The notes below the pieces were generated by a model, which had not been told where the DNA came from, searched no databases, and saw nothing but the letters and a program-made list of their open reading frames with translations. Of a stretch of 30,262 bases of DNA, positions 15,187-23,290 are shown in pieces. Made by a program: the position numbers and the translations under genes. The DNA comes from Bacillota bacterium (GTDB lineage: Bacteria > Bacillota > Clostridia > DSM-8532): assembly GCA_023410885.1 (NCBI GenBank), contig JAEYPI010000046.1, forward strand, positions 1 through 30,262, read 5' to 3'. Position 1 is the first letter of the stretch; each line of letters starts with the position of its first letter.

Positions 15187-15546
15187 TTACTGCACGTATG
15201 TAACGCTCAGGCCGAAGCTTGTACGAAGCGCGTGATCAACCTGTCTCATTAAGTAGTCGTCCAGATGTCCTGCTTTTTCGCGTAGTCTTCTCTTGTCAAT
15301 GGTTCTAATTTGCTCGAGAAGAACTACAGAGTTTTTGTTTAGGCCGAAACTCTCTCCAAAAATTTCAATATGTGTCGGGAGACGAGCCTTATCTAATTGT
15401 GAGGTTATGGCTGAAACAATGATGGTGGGACTGAATTTATTTCCTATATCATTCTGGATAACCAATACAGGTCTTACACCACCCTGTTCAGAACCTACAA
15501 CGGGACTTAAGTCAGCATAGTAGATGTCGCCTCTTCTTACCAGCAA
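15187..15546 (-). CDS. ndoA: MazF/EndoA-type mRNA endoribonuclease
   Basis: The 119-residue PemK/MazF-fold toxin is close in length and motif to B. subtilis EndoA: LVRRGDIYYADLSPVVGSEQ at the start, RPVLVIQND, SPTIIVSAITSQ, LPTHIEI and LLEQIRTIDKRRL. Such enzymes cut mRNA at short ACA-type or UACAU-type sites. The start is a TTG at 15546 with GGAG upstream; no better ATG exists at the family start. It lies downstream of alr, as in many Firmicutes, but the 169-nt gap holds no ribbon-helix-helix antitoxin and instead carries a promoter of its own. An antitoxin may lie elsewhere. Confidence 0.9.
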   Translation of the reverse strand: MLVRRGDIYYADLSPVVGSEQGGVRPVLVIQNDIGNKFSPTIIVSAITSQLDKARLPTHIEIFGESFGLNKNSVVLLEQIRTIDKRRLREKAGHLDDYLMRQVDHALRTSFGLSVTYVQ

Positions 15547-15616
15547 TTTTCTTCACTCCTGTAAAAAGTATTGACCTTACATTGCTTGACCCCAAGTGAC
15601 TTTTGCTCTTGTTTAT

Positions 15617-15646
15617 ATTATAAGGAACCCGTTTCAAGAGCGTCAA
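15617..15646 (-). promoter_or_regulatory. Promoter of mazF (minus strand)
   Basis: TTGACG and a perfect TATAAT separated by 18 nt lie in the alr-mazF gap on the minus strand, about 70 nt before the TTG start. Confidence 0.65.
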
Positions 15647-15715
15647 ATTAAGATTAGGTTACGCATGCACTTCTATTGTTACACATTTCCACTGTTTGTA
15701 TACATTGACGGCCTA

Positions 15716-16888
15716 TTACCAAATAAGATAATTCAGTACATTAACCACCTGTCCGTCCTTAAAATAAACCCGTGGAATGCGCTTGCCGATAATGCAGACA
15801 ATTTCGTAAGGTATGGTACCGATAAGGCCTGCTATTTCATCGACTGTAATTTCCCTTTCACCCTGAGAACCGATTAAAACCACTTCACTTCCGACATTGA
15901 TCTCACCAATGATATCGGTAATATCAATCATGCATTGATCCATACAAATGGAACCCACAACCGGAGCATACTGGCCATTGACCAAAACCCGGCTTTTCCC
16001 TGTAAGGAGTCTGGAATAACCATCCGCATAACCTATGGGTATTGTGGCAATGCGACTTCTTCTCGTTGTCATAAATTTACGTCCATAGCTTATGGGTGTT
16101 CCCTCCTCCACCCATTTGATGTGGGTGATATTGGCCTTAAGTATCATGGCCGGCTTTAGATCTATGACGGTTCTATCCACCTCGTCGGACGGGTAAATGC
16201 CATAGAGAATAACACCCGCTCTTACCATATCCAGAGTCAGTTCGGGATATTGGAGAATGGCGGCACTGTTTGACACATGGCGGATAGGAATAAGAATGCC
16301 AATACGGTTGAGTTCACTGATGATACTCTCAAAGAGCTCAATCTGGTGAAGGGTATAGTTTCTGTCCTTCTCATCGGCTGTGGCAAAATGGGTAAAAATC
16401 CCCTCAACAATGATGCCCGGAAGCTTTTGAATTTCTACCACATCCTTGACAGCGCTATAGCCCGGAAGAAATCCCACCCTGGTCATACCGGTGTCGATTT
16501 TAATATGTATGGGAAGCTTTGTTCCCTGTCTCTGGGCTTCTTCAGAAAGGGCCTTTGCCATTTCATGACTGTAAACGGTTTGGGTAATGTGGTATCGAAT
16601 GAGCTCATCGGCGCGTTGGGCGCTGGTATGACTTAAAACGAGGATGGGAAGCTCAATACCAATCTTTCGAAGCTGGATGGCCTCATCCAGCATGGATACG
16701 GCCAGTCGTGTAATCCCATTCTCCACCATGGTACTGACAGTCTCCAAAACTCCATGGCCATAGGCATCGGCCTTGACTACCGCCATAATTTCGGTCCGTT
16801 TTCCTACCAACCGGCGAATCTCTCGCACATTGTGGGCGATATGATCCAAATTAATCTCCGCCCATGCTCTGGTAAATTTATAGTCCAT
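15716..16888 (-). CDS. alr: Alanine racemase
   Basis: The 390-residue PLP enzyme converts L-alanine to D-alanine for peptidoglycan. The PLP lysine is Lys39 in AVVKADAYGHG. The catalytic tyrosine is in ISYGRKF, near RIATIPIGYADGY, and the C-terminal domain has the GSICMDQCMIDIT motif. GAAGGTGA precedes the ATG. It follows the NAD(P)HX repair gene by 60 nt and forms the end of a minus-strand operon, a common order in Firmicutes, where acpS or similar genes often sit nearby. Confidence 0.95.
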   Translation of the reverse strand: MDYKFTRAWAEINLDHIAHNVREIRRLVGKRTEIMAVVKADAYGHGVLETVSTMVENGITRLAVSMLDEAIQLRKIGIELPILVLSHTSAQRADELIRYHITQTVYSHEMAKALSEEAQRQGTKLPIHIKIDTGMTRVGFLPGYSAVKDVVEIQKLPGIIVEGIFTHFATADEKDRNYTLHQIELFESIISELNRIGILIPIRHVSNSAAILQYPELTLDMVRAGVILYGIYPSDEVDRTVIDLKPAMILKANITHIKWVEEGTPISYGRKFMTTRRSRIATIPIGYADGYSRLLTGKSRVLVNGQYAPVVGSICMDQCMIDITDIIGEINVGSEVVLIGSQGEREITVDEIAGLIGTIPYEIVCIIGKRIPRVYFKDGQVVNVLNYLIW

Positions 16889-16947
16889 GCTATCACCTTC
16901 CGATGTTCCGATAAATTCTACTTCGTCTCTTCTTATCCATTCTTTGA

Positions 16948-18651
16948 TTAATATCTTCTCAAGTGTTTGAAGGCATCGGGAATATGAGCGACAATGTCTG
17001 AAGCGATCAAGCTGGTCCTCCCCTTTTCCTGCGCCGCAAAATCTCCTGCCAGTCCATGGAGGTACACACCGGTCAAAGCCGCCTCATAAGGTGCCAAACC
17101 CTGCCCTAAAAGTGATGTAACCATACCGGCCAGCACGTCTCCCGCTCCGGCAGTTCCCATGCCGTCATTGCCAGTGGGGTTAATGGCGACCCTGCCATCA
17201 TTGGTGGCAATAACAGTTCCGGTGCCCTTCAGCACTACCGTTACGCCGTACTCATCTGCAAATTGCCGGGCCAGACTAATCCGGTCCTTTTGAACCTCAG
17301 AAGTCGTTATTCCTATCAATCGTGCCATTTCGGCAGGATGGGGTGTCAAAACCGCTTCACATCGAAGCTTCTCCAGCAGGGTTCTATCCTTGGCCAGTAT
17401 ATTTAAGCCATCGCCATCAAAGACCATGGGCTTTTCACATTGCTCTATAAGCATCTTTACTAGAGCATGGGTATGCTCATTACAGGATAAACCGGGGCCT
17501 ACTAAAACGGCATCGGCGTCTCCAAGCAAGGCTTTTAAAAAGCCTTGGTCCTCTCCGTTCAGGTCAATGATTCCGTCATTGGTACAAGAATGGACTTGGT
17601 GTTCAGGCAGTGTCACCAATACGGCCTCCGGAACAAGGATGGACAGCGTCTCCATACAGCTTTGAGGAATGGCCATTTTCACCAGTCCCGAGCCCGATCT
17701 GTAAGCCGATGATGCACTTAAATAAGCCGCTCCCGACATACCCCAGGAGCCGGCCACTGTCAGTATTTTGCCAAAGGTCCCTTTGTGACCATTCTCCGGT
17801 CTTTCGGGGAGCAAGGCTGCAATCTGATCTTTTTCTACTAATTCCGGTGTATGAATTTCCTCAGCCAATTGATAAGGGATTCCAATATCGGCAACCGTCA
17901 ATTCCCCTATCCAGAAGGTCCCCGGATATTGAGCCATACCCAGCTTCGGAAGATAAAAGGTAACTGTAGCGTGAGCTTTAACGCAGGCTCCCCTTACTTG
18001 TCCCGTTAGACCATCCACGCCCGAGGCTATGTCGATGGATAAAATAGTATTGGCATGTTTATTGATTGTATCGATCACCTGGGCCCAGAATCCCTCCACA
18101 TCACGGTTGAGTCCCGTACCTAAAAGGCCGTCGATCACAAGATCACTTTGCTTCAAAGCTTGAGCCAGCCGGGCCAAATCCGGTTCTGCTTCTAGCAGAG
18201 GAATGTCCAAGCCCATATTTTTAAGGATAAGCCCATTAGTAAGGGCATCTCCAGTATGTTTCTCTATAGGAATCATGGAGAAAACGGATACCCAGTGCCC
18301 CCTGCCAAGCAGATGTCTTGCTACGGCGAAGGCATCCCCGCCATTGTTGCCGGTACCCGCTATTACGGTTATAGAGTGCAGGCCTAAGGACTGCACAACA
18401 TGACTAGACCCGTTATTAGAGTGCGATCCACAGGATTGCACAACATGACTAGACCCGTTATCAGAGTGCGGGCCGAAGGACTGCACAACATGACTAGACC
18501 CGTTCCCGCAAGCTTTCTCCTTTAAGAGATCTTCTGCTTTCTTAACTACCTGTATGGCGGCATTTTCCATAAGCACTATTCCGGGAATGCCCAACGTTTC
18601 AATGGCGATTTGGTCAATGCTCTTCATCTGCTGTGGTGTCAACAGCTTCAT
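16948..18651 (-). CDS. nnrD: Bifunctional NAD(P)HX epimerase/dehydratase with in-frame repeat insertion
   Basis: The 567-residue fusion of YjeF_N (epimerase, NnrE) and YjeF_C (ADP/ATP-dependent dehydratase, NnrD) repairs hydrated NADH and NADPH. The N-terminal domain shows MENAA and VIAGTGNNGGDAFAVARHL. The C-terminal domain has GPGLSCNEHTHALVK, VFDGDGLNIL, LTPHPAEMARL and GNDGMGTAGAGDVLAGM. Between the first helix and the first core strand of YjeF_N, residues 50-94 are three in-frame copies of a 15-residue peptide beginning NGSSHVVQS. They are the antisense reading of three tandem hairpin-tail repeats. The family normally has a short loop here, so the enzyme probably tolerates the insert as a surface loop. 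The start overlaps the coiled-coil gene by 38 nt. Confidence 0.92.
   Translation of the reverse strand: MKLLTPQQMKSIDQIAIETLGIPGIVLMENAAIQVVKKAEDLLKEKACGNGSSHVVQSFGPHSDNGSSHVVQSCGSHSNNGSSHVVQSLGLHSITVIAGTGNNGGDAFAVARHLLGRGHWVSVFSMIPIEKHTGDALTNGLILKNMGLDIPLLEAEPDLARLAQALKQSDLVIDGLLGTGLNRDVEGFWAQVIDTINKHANTILSIDIASGVDGLTGQVRGACVKAHATVTFYLPKLGMAQYPGTFWIGELTVADIGIPYQLAEEIHTPELVEKDQIAALLPERPENGHKGTFGKILTVAGSWGMSGAAYLSASSAYRSGSGLVKMAIPQSCMETLSILVPEAVLVTLPEHQVHSCTNDGIIDLNGEDQGFLKALLGDADAVLVGPGLSCNEHTHALVKMLIEQCEKPMVFDGDGLNILAKDRTLLEKLRCEAVLTPHPAEMARLIGITTSEVQKDRISLARQFADEYGVTVVLKGTGTVIATNDGRVAINPTGNDGMGTAGAGDVLAGMVTSLLGQGLAPYEAALTGVYLHGLAGDFAAQEKGRTSLIASDIVAHIPDAFKHLRRY
18372..18506 (+). repeat. Three tandem hairpin-tail repeats inside nnrD, 45-bp period
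   Basis: Units start at 18372, 18417 and 18462. Each has TAGAG or CAGAG, a stem with 4-6 bp outer arms (GTGCAG/CTGCAC, GTGC/GCAC) extended by inner pairs, and the tail ACATGACTAGACCCGTTA. In unit 2 the inner stem is ATCC/GGAT; in units 1 and 3 it is CC/GG around TAA or GAA. The period is exactly 45 bp, so translation of the minus strand reads through all three copies without a stop. The tail differs from the other loci (GACTAG instead of GCCTCG). Confidence 0.92.
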
Positions 18652-19318
18652 CTCTCAACACCTCCAACCCAAATTGTTCTTCAAGTCTTTTAACCTGATC
18701 CGCACCGATGAGCTCGGTAAGGTCAGTGGCATATTGGGTCCAATTCGACGATATGGTTTCCAGTTCCTCACTCAGAGCCTTCTTTTTCTCCTCTAGCAGG
18801 ACTAGTTCATTTTTAATGTCCAAAGTCCTGTTACTATTGGCCTTCAAGGTGGTGAATATGTATGCGGTGGAGTTCTCTAAAAGCTTTAAATTCATTTGTA
18901 TAAGGTCCTCATCCAGCTTTTCTATTTCCTCCAATACAGCGTCCATACGGCCATTGACTTTTTCGATTTCCTTTTTGCAGTCCTGAAGCTTCTCCTTGGC
19001 CTCATGGTTGTTGTTTTCAAAGGCTTCCTGGGTAAGACTTATAATTTCATTCATGCACTTACGCTTTTTAGGCTCCAGATTTTCCTGCTCATTTTTTAGC
19101 ATGGCTTCCTTTTTAATGAGCTCGCTCATTTCCTTCTCAGCCAATTCAATTTCTTGATTCATTTTGATGGACACAAACAATTTGGTCCAGCGCTCATCAA
19201 TGGTAAGGCGCGTGATATTATTTTGTCTTAGGATTGAAGAGTCAAAATCGACACTGGGATTTTCTTTTGCTTTAGGTTCGTTCGCTGATGTCTCTGCTTT
19301 ATGCTTGAACAACCACAT
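18614..19318 (-). CDS. Coiled-coil protein of unknown function
   Basis: The 234-residue protein is largely helical. Residues about 55-205 are rich in Glu/Lys with heptad-like leucines (KKEAMLKNEQENLEPKK, LEEIEKLDEDLIQMNLKLLE, LVLLEEKKKALSEELETI). There is no signal peptide or membrane segment. The frame opens earlier, but the ATG at 19318 has GGAGGGG upstream and starts MWLFKHKAE, a plausible N-terminus. Its 3' end overlaps the nnrD start by 38 nt, and the NUDIX gene ends 20 nt before it. I do not recognise the family. It may be a structural or scaffold protein, cotranscribed with nnrD and alr. Confidence 0.75.
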   Translation of the reverse strand: MWLFKHKAETSANEPKAKENPSVDFDSSILRQNNITRLTIDERWTKLFVSIKMNQEIELAEKEMSELIKKEAMLKNEQENLEPKKRKCMNEIISLTQEAFENNNHEAKEKLQDCKKEIEKVNGRMDAVLEEIEKLDEDLIQMNLKLLENSTAYIFTTLKANSNRTLDIKNELVLLEEKKKALSEELETISSNWTQYATDLTELIGADQVKRLEEQFGLEVLRDEAVDTTADEEH

Positions 19319-19337
19319 GAAAACCCCTCCTTTACAG

Positions 19338-19934
19338 TTATTTTTCATTTTCCAATTGTTTTACGTAATCAGCCACAACATAGGTCGTCAGATGACGAAA
19401 TTTTCCCCAATCCCGCCATTCCTTTTTCAAATGAAGCAGATTTTCCGAAAGCTCAAATAGCCTTTCCGATCCGGCTTCCAAGACCTCCGACACCTCTTGA
19501 TCAGTGGCATCCTCCAAAAGGCGCCCGCCGACCTCCTTCAGATGAAAAAAGTATGAATAAAACGAAATGGTTTCATCCTTGTAGGTCAATCGGGTCTCAT
19601 TGATACCTATAAAGCGCTCAACCTCTGCCACAAGACCCAGCTCCTCCCTGACCTCACGGGAGACAGCCTCGATAATATCCTCTCCGTGTCCAATGCCCCC
19701 TGTAGGAATTCTGAAAACGCCTTCCGGATACTCCTCGCTTCTGACACAAATAAATCGGCCATTGGGTCTTTCAACAGCGAAGACCACTTCTCCTATGCGG
19801 TCATTACTAAGGAGATCCTTTGTCCTGAAAAAGAAACGTTTGCGCTCAAAAGGGAAATCTATGATTCTCGTCCAGGCATCGGGGCCAAGACGCTGTTTTA
19901 ATGCTTCGAAATCTGTTTGCTTCTGTACTGCCAT
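19338..19934 (-). CDS. NUDIX hydrolase
   Basis: The 198-residue Nudix protein has the canonical box GIGHGEDIIEAVSREVREEL (Gx5Ex7REVxEELG). The core has RPNGRFICVRSEEYPEGVFRIP before it and ERFIGINETRLTYKDETI after it. Such enzymes cleave nucleoside diphosphates linked to another group; the substrate is not evident. Start: the frame reaches a GTG at 19943, but the ATG at 19934 has AAGGTGA at better spacing. It is the first gene of the minus-strand operon with the coiled-coil gene, nnrD and alr, and has an extended -10 promoter. Both its C-terminal tail and N-terminal arm are longer than a minimal Nudix domain. Confidence 0.88.
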   Translation of the reverse strand: MAVQKQTDFEALKQRLGPDAWTRIIDFPFERKRFFFRTKDLLSNDRIGEVVFAVERPNGRFICVRSEEYPEGVFRIPTGGIGHGEDIIEAVSREVREELGLVAEVERFIGINETRLTYKDETISFYSYFFHLKEVGGRLLEDATDQEVSEVLEAGSERLFELSENLLHLKKEWRDWGKFRHLTTYVVADYVKQLENEK

Positions 19935-19965
19935 CAAAATCACCTTCTAAAACATCTATTCTTCT

Positions 19966-19974
19966 AGTATAACA
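19966..19974 (-). promoter_or_regulatory. Extended -10 promoter of the NUDIX operon
   Basis: On the minus strand TGTTATACT is an extended -10 element 32-40 nt before the NUDIX start. No convincing -35 box is seen. Confidence 0.45.
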
Positions 19975-20124
19975 TAAGCGAGGGCAATTAATCGTGTGCT
20001 TTACTTCGTTATTGAGGGTACCTGAGAATACCAATGGACCGCTTTTAATGGACTCCGCCGCACAAATTCAAAGGAAAGCCAGCTTTGGGCAACAAGTTGT
20101 CACGCCATTTAAAACCTGCGATAA

Positions 20125-20200
20125 TAGAGGTACATTATGTACCACAAGCCTCGACCTATTATAGAGGTACATTTATGTACCACAAGCCTCGACCCACATA
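20125..20200 (+). repeat. Two tandem hairpin-tail repeats upstream of the VanW gene
   Basis: Units start at 20125 and 20162. Each has TAGAG, a 6-bp stem GGTACA/TGTACC with loop TTA (unit 1) or TTTA (unit 2), and the tail CACAAGCCTCGACC followed by TATTA or CACATA. The stem sequence is unlike those of the other loci although the flanks are the same. The gene-free gap 19935-20234 otherwise holds the NUDIX promoter and the VanW ribosome site (AGGGG); no clear VanW promoter was seen. Confidence 0.88.
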
Positions 20201-20234
20201 ATAGAACATAGGACACATTGTTAGGGGTAATATT

Positions 20235-21881
20235 ATGGAAATCAGCCAAATCAATAAATCCCTGATCCCCGATTTATCCAATAAACCCTCTGGCAGGCGT
20301 AAGCTTGCTATAATCTCTATATCGGTTTTTTTTGTCTTGCTTTCCATCCTTTCTCTGGTTTCACTTCATCACATGCTGAATACCCCCACCCTATACAAGG
20401 GTGTCTGTATTCAAGGTAAAGATGTGGGGGGCTTGACCCGGCAAGAGCTTGCCTCTTACCTGGAAGAGCATTATGCCAATATTTTTGACGATATTTCTCT
20501 CACTTTTTCAAGCACGCGCTTTGAAAGAAATGTGACCATTAGTGAGCTGGGTATCGGCATCGATACCGGGGCTATGATACAAGGGGCCTATGATCTGGGT
20601 AGGACCGGCAGCCTTGTAGCTCGTCTTTCGCAGATCGTCCGACTGAGAATTAAACCGGTTTCCATTGATTTAATGCTGGATTTTGAGACCGATTCCTTTA
20701 ATTACTTTCTGGATCAAACCTGCCAGGCTGTCTTTCAAGAAATAATTCCATCCAATATTGTGATTTTAGAGGACAGTGTAATTCTGTGCACCGGTATATC
20801 AGGGCAGGAAGCAGATCGAGAACGCCTAAAAAACGATATCATCAGGGCTGTCAGAAGTTTGAGCTCCGCCCAAATTGCCATTTCCATTACTGAGAAGCTC
20901 CCCCCACCCATCGATGTGGAAACCACCTTGGCAACACTTAATCAGGACCCTATCAATGCGGAATTTGTAAAGACCTCCAGAACGACATATGACATTAAAA
21001 CCCACCAAATGGGACGGAGAATTGATCGTGAAAAGCTGATGGAGGTTGTGACTTACGTTGAAAATCGCGAGATCAAAGAGTATGAAGAAATCTTGCTGCC
21101 CGTTGAGTTTGTTGCCCCTGCACTGACGGAAGAAGCTCTTAAGGCACGGCTTTTCAGAGATACCCTATCATCTGTTACCACGCATTTCAATACGGACACC
21201 CCTAACAATAAAAACCGCGGCATTAATATTGGCTTGGCTACAGCGAGTATTGACGGAACAATACTTCTTCCTGGTGAGGAATTCTCCTTTAACAAGATTG
21301 TAGGGCCCCGCACCCCGGCAAAAGGCTATCAGATCGCTCATGTCTTTATAGAAGGGGAAATTCGTGATGGAACGGGCGGTGGGATCTGCCAGGTCTCCAC
21401 TACTCTCTATAATGCAGCTTTAAAAGCCAACCTGTCCATTTCTGAACGCCATAACCATATGTTCACCGTCGGCTATGTCCCCCTTGGCTTGGATGCGGCC
21501 GTTTCATATGGCTATGCGGATTTGGTCTTTACAAACACCACCGCTTACCCCCTGCGTATCTCCGCGTCGGTAGCAGCGAACAACAGCTTAACTTTTAGGA
21601 TAGCCGCTACCAATGACTACCCCAGTCTCTATGTCTCAACAGCCTCGAAGACCATCAGTACCACGCCCGTCACCGTTCAGTATATAGACGACGCTTCCCT
21701 GCCAAGGGGAACGGAGGTTGTTTCCGAACAAGGTATGGATGGGTATGTGGTCGACACTTACATAAAAGTATTTAACGGCGATACTCTAATACGGGAGGAG
21801 AAGCTCCACAGAAGTGTTTATCAGATGCTTCCCCGTAAAATAAGGCGGGGTACCGCATCGGTTTTTGAAATAATAGAATAA
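20235..21881 (+). CDS. VanW-family membrane-anchored cell-wall protein
   Basis: The 548-residue membrane-anchored protein has an N-terminal membrane helix (residues about 25-46), then a peptidoglycan-binding-4-type region with repeated helical segments. The VanW domain contains FSFNKIVGPRTPAKGYQIA, FIEGEIRDGTGGGICQVSTT and SERHNHMFTVGYVPLGLDAA. The last ~75 residues resemble a G5 domain (TTPVTVQYIDDASLPRGTE, then VDTYIKVFNGD). VanW proteins are widespread in Clostridia and thought to act at the cell wall, but their reaction is unknown. The weak AGGGG ribosome site and the repeat pair upstream are the only control features seen. The pseudouridine synthase follows within 14 nt. Confidence 0.88.
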   Translation: MEISQINKSLIPDLSNKPSGRRKLAIISISVFFVLLSILSLVSLHHMLNTPTLYKGVCIQGKDVGGLTRQELASYLEEHYANIFDDISLTFSSTRFERNVTISELGIGIDTGAMIQGAYDLGRTGSLVARLSQIVRLRIKPVSIDLMLDFETDSFNYFLDQTCQAVFQEIIPSNIVILEDSVILCTGISGQEADRERLKNDIIRAVRSLSSAQIAISITEKLPPPIDVETTLATLNQDPINAEFVKTSRTTYDIKTHQMGRRIDREKLMEVVTYVENREIKEYEEILLPVEFVAPALTEEALKARLFRDTLSSVTTHFNTDTPNNKNRGINIGLATASIDGTILLPGEEFSFNKIVGPRTPAKGYQIAHVFIEGEIRDGTGGGICQVSTTLYNAALKANLSISERHNHMFTVGYVPLGLDAAVSYGYADLVFTNTTAYPLRISASVAANNSLTFRIAATNDYPSLYVSTASKTISTTPVTVQYIDDASLPRGTEVVSEQGMDGYVVDTYIKVFNGDTLIREEKLHRSVYQMLPRKIRRGTASVFEIIE

Positions 21882-21895
21882 CCATGAGGTTCACC

Positions 21896-22867
21896 ATGAG
21901 AGAATTTACAGTTCCGGCACATTATAACCAAAAACGAATTGATACCTTCCTTTTTGAAATGTTGAGCGGCATCAATGCATCCGTTATTTACAAGGCCTTT
22001 AGAAAACGCAGCATCAAGGTAAATGAAAAACGTGTAAAAGAGTCTTTTTTGTTGACGACAGGGGACAAGGTTGAAGCTTATATCCCCGATGATTATTTAA
22101 AAGATTCCCCCGCCAATTCTAAGGGGGGGGAGAATCTTCCCTATCCCGTCTATGAGGACGATTATCTCCTTATTCTTGCAAAGCCACAGGGGATGCCCGT
22201 TCATCAAGATAAAAATGAGGAGGCACTAGTCTTGGACCGCTGGGCTTGTGATTACATGCAAAGCCGGGAGTCCCTCCAGCTAGAGAAGGACTTTCCTGCC
22301 CTTTGCCATCGTATTGACCGCAATACCGGCGGCCTGGTTATGTTGGCCAAGGACGCTAAAACCCTTTCCCTTATGGAGGACAAGCTCCGCAAACATGAAA
22401 TAAAGAAATATTATCTATGCCTGGTTAATGGGGTTCCTGAAAAGAAGGCCATGGAGCTGACCGGCTTTCTTAAAAAGGATAGCATCAAGAGCAGAGTCTA
22501 TATCTATGATCATCCCGTGAAAGATGCTGAGCGCATTACCACCCGCTATCGCACCTTAAGGACCTTGGGCGATTATTCACTTCTTGAAGTGGAGCTGGTA
22601 ACCGGAAAAACCCATCAGATACGCGCCCACTTGGCTTATATGGGGCACCCCTTGGTGGGTGATGGAAAATATGGAGTAAATGCAGTGAACAGGACACTTC
22701 ACCTTAAGTGGCAAGCCCTATGGGCATCCCGTATCGTTTTTGACTTCTCATCCCCTTCCGGGCATCTTGACTATCTTAAGGGAAAAAACATATCTCTTTC
22801 TCAAATTTCTTGGGAGGAAGGACTTAAAAAACTGGGGCTAAAGAGCGAACTGGTACAATACAATTGA
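21896..22867 (+). CDS. RluA-family pseudouridine synthase
   Basis: The 323-residue enzyme isomerises uridine to pseudouridine in rRNA or tRNA. An N-terminal S4-like RNA-binding region (about residues 1-75) contains NASVIYKAFRKRSIKVNEKRV. The catalytic aspartate is in HRIDRNTGGLVMLAKD, and the substrate-binding motif is TGKTHQIRAHLAYMGHPLVGD. Start: two in-frame ATGs lie at 21884 and 21896; the second has GAGG at normal spacing and is used. The linker between the two domains (SPANSKGGE) is encoded by an inverted repeat with a run of eight G, a possible site of slippage. The target site cannot be told from the sequence. It probably shares a transcript with the VanW gene. Confidence 0.9.
   Translation: MREFTVPAHYNQKRIDTFLFEMLSGINASVIYKAFRKRSIKVNEKRVKESFLLTTGDKVEAYIPDDYLKDSPANSKGGENLPYPVYEDDYLLILAKPQGMPVHQDKNEEALVLDRWACDYMQSRESLQLEKDFPALCHRIDRNTGGLVMLAKDAKTLSLMEDKLRKHEIKKYYLCLVNGVPEKKAMELTGFLKKDSIKSRVYIYDHPVKDAERITTRYRTLRTLGDYSLLEVELVTGKTHQIRAHLAYMGHPLVGDGKYGVNAVNRTLHLKWQALWASRIVFDFSSPSGHLDYLKGKNISLSQISWEEGLKKLGLKSELVQYN
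22101..22138. repeat. Inverted repeat with G8 run inside the RluA gene
   Basis: AAGATTC (22101-22107) and GAATCTT (22132-22138) are perfect arms, extended by C5 and by a run of eight G (22123-22130). It encodes the linker between the S4-like and catalytic domains. Confidence 0.6.
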
Positions 22868-22892
22868 ATAGTTGGGCTAAATCCCGTATAAT
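22864..22892 (+). promoter_or_regulatory. Sigma-A-like promoter of darA
   Basis: TTGAAT and a perfect TATAAT separated by 17 nt. The -35 box overlaps the stop codon of the pseudouridine synthase gene. The predicted leader before darA is about 35 nt. Confidence 0.7.
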
Positions 22893-22934
22893 GGGGTTAA
22901 CAAAACGAACCAAATATGAAGGAGGACTTTAGTT

Positions 22935-23264
22935 ATGAAGCTTCTATTTGCTATTGTAAGTGATGAGGACGGTAATATTCTAGCAGATAACTTAAATCGC
23001 GAAGGCTTCGGAACAACAAAGCTCTGCTCCACCGGCGGATTTTTGAAAAGCGGAAATACCACTTTTTTAATTGCAACCGATGACGATAAAGTAGAGAGAG
23101 CCCTCGAGATCATACGGGACGCCTGCAAATCTCGTCGCCGCATGATTGCGCCTGAGAAACTCCCTGGTAGTTTTGGTGCCTTTAATATGGCCATGCCTAT
23201 TGAAGTTAATGTAGGTGGAGCAACCGTATTCACCTTGAATATTGAACAATTCCTAAAGCTGTAA
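22935..23264 (+). CDS. darA: Cyclic-di-AMP receptor, PII-like (DarA/PstA)
   Basis: The 109-residue PII-like protein is of the DarA/PstA/YaaQ family and binds cyclic di-AMP as a trimer. Family hallmarks are the first strand MKLLFAIVSDEDG, the loop with GFGTTKLCSTGGFLKSGNTT, a long helix from DDDKVERALEIIRDA to CKSRRR, and a C-terminal strand (VGGATVFTLNIEQF). The typical length is about 109 residues, which fits. AGGAGG precedes the ATG and a strong promoter lies directly upstream. The MFS transporter follows after 26 nt and may be cotranscribed; a regulatory link is possible but not shown. Confidence 0.95.
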   Translation: MKLLFAIVSDEDGNILADNLNREGFGTTKLCSTGGFLKSGNTTFLIATDDDKVERALEIIRDACKSRRRMIAPEKLPGSFGAFNMAMPIEVNVGGATVFTLNIEQFLKL

Positions 23265-23290
23265 CTTAGGGGCTAGATGAGGTTTACAAA

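Noticed and set aside
15547..15715. Antitoxin gene between alr and mazF
   Set aside because: No minus-strand reading frame with a ribosome site was seen. The segment holds a promoter instead.
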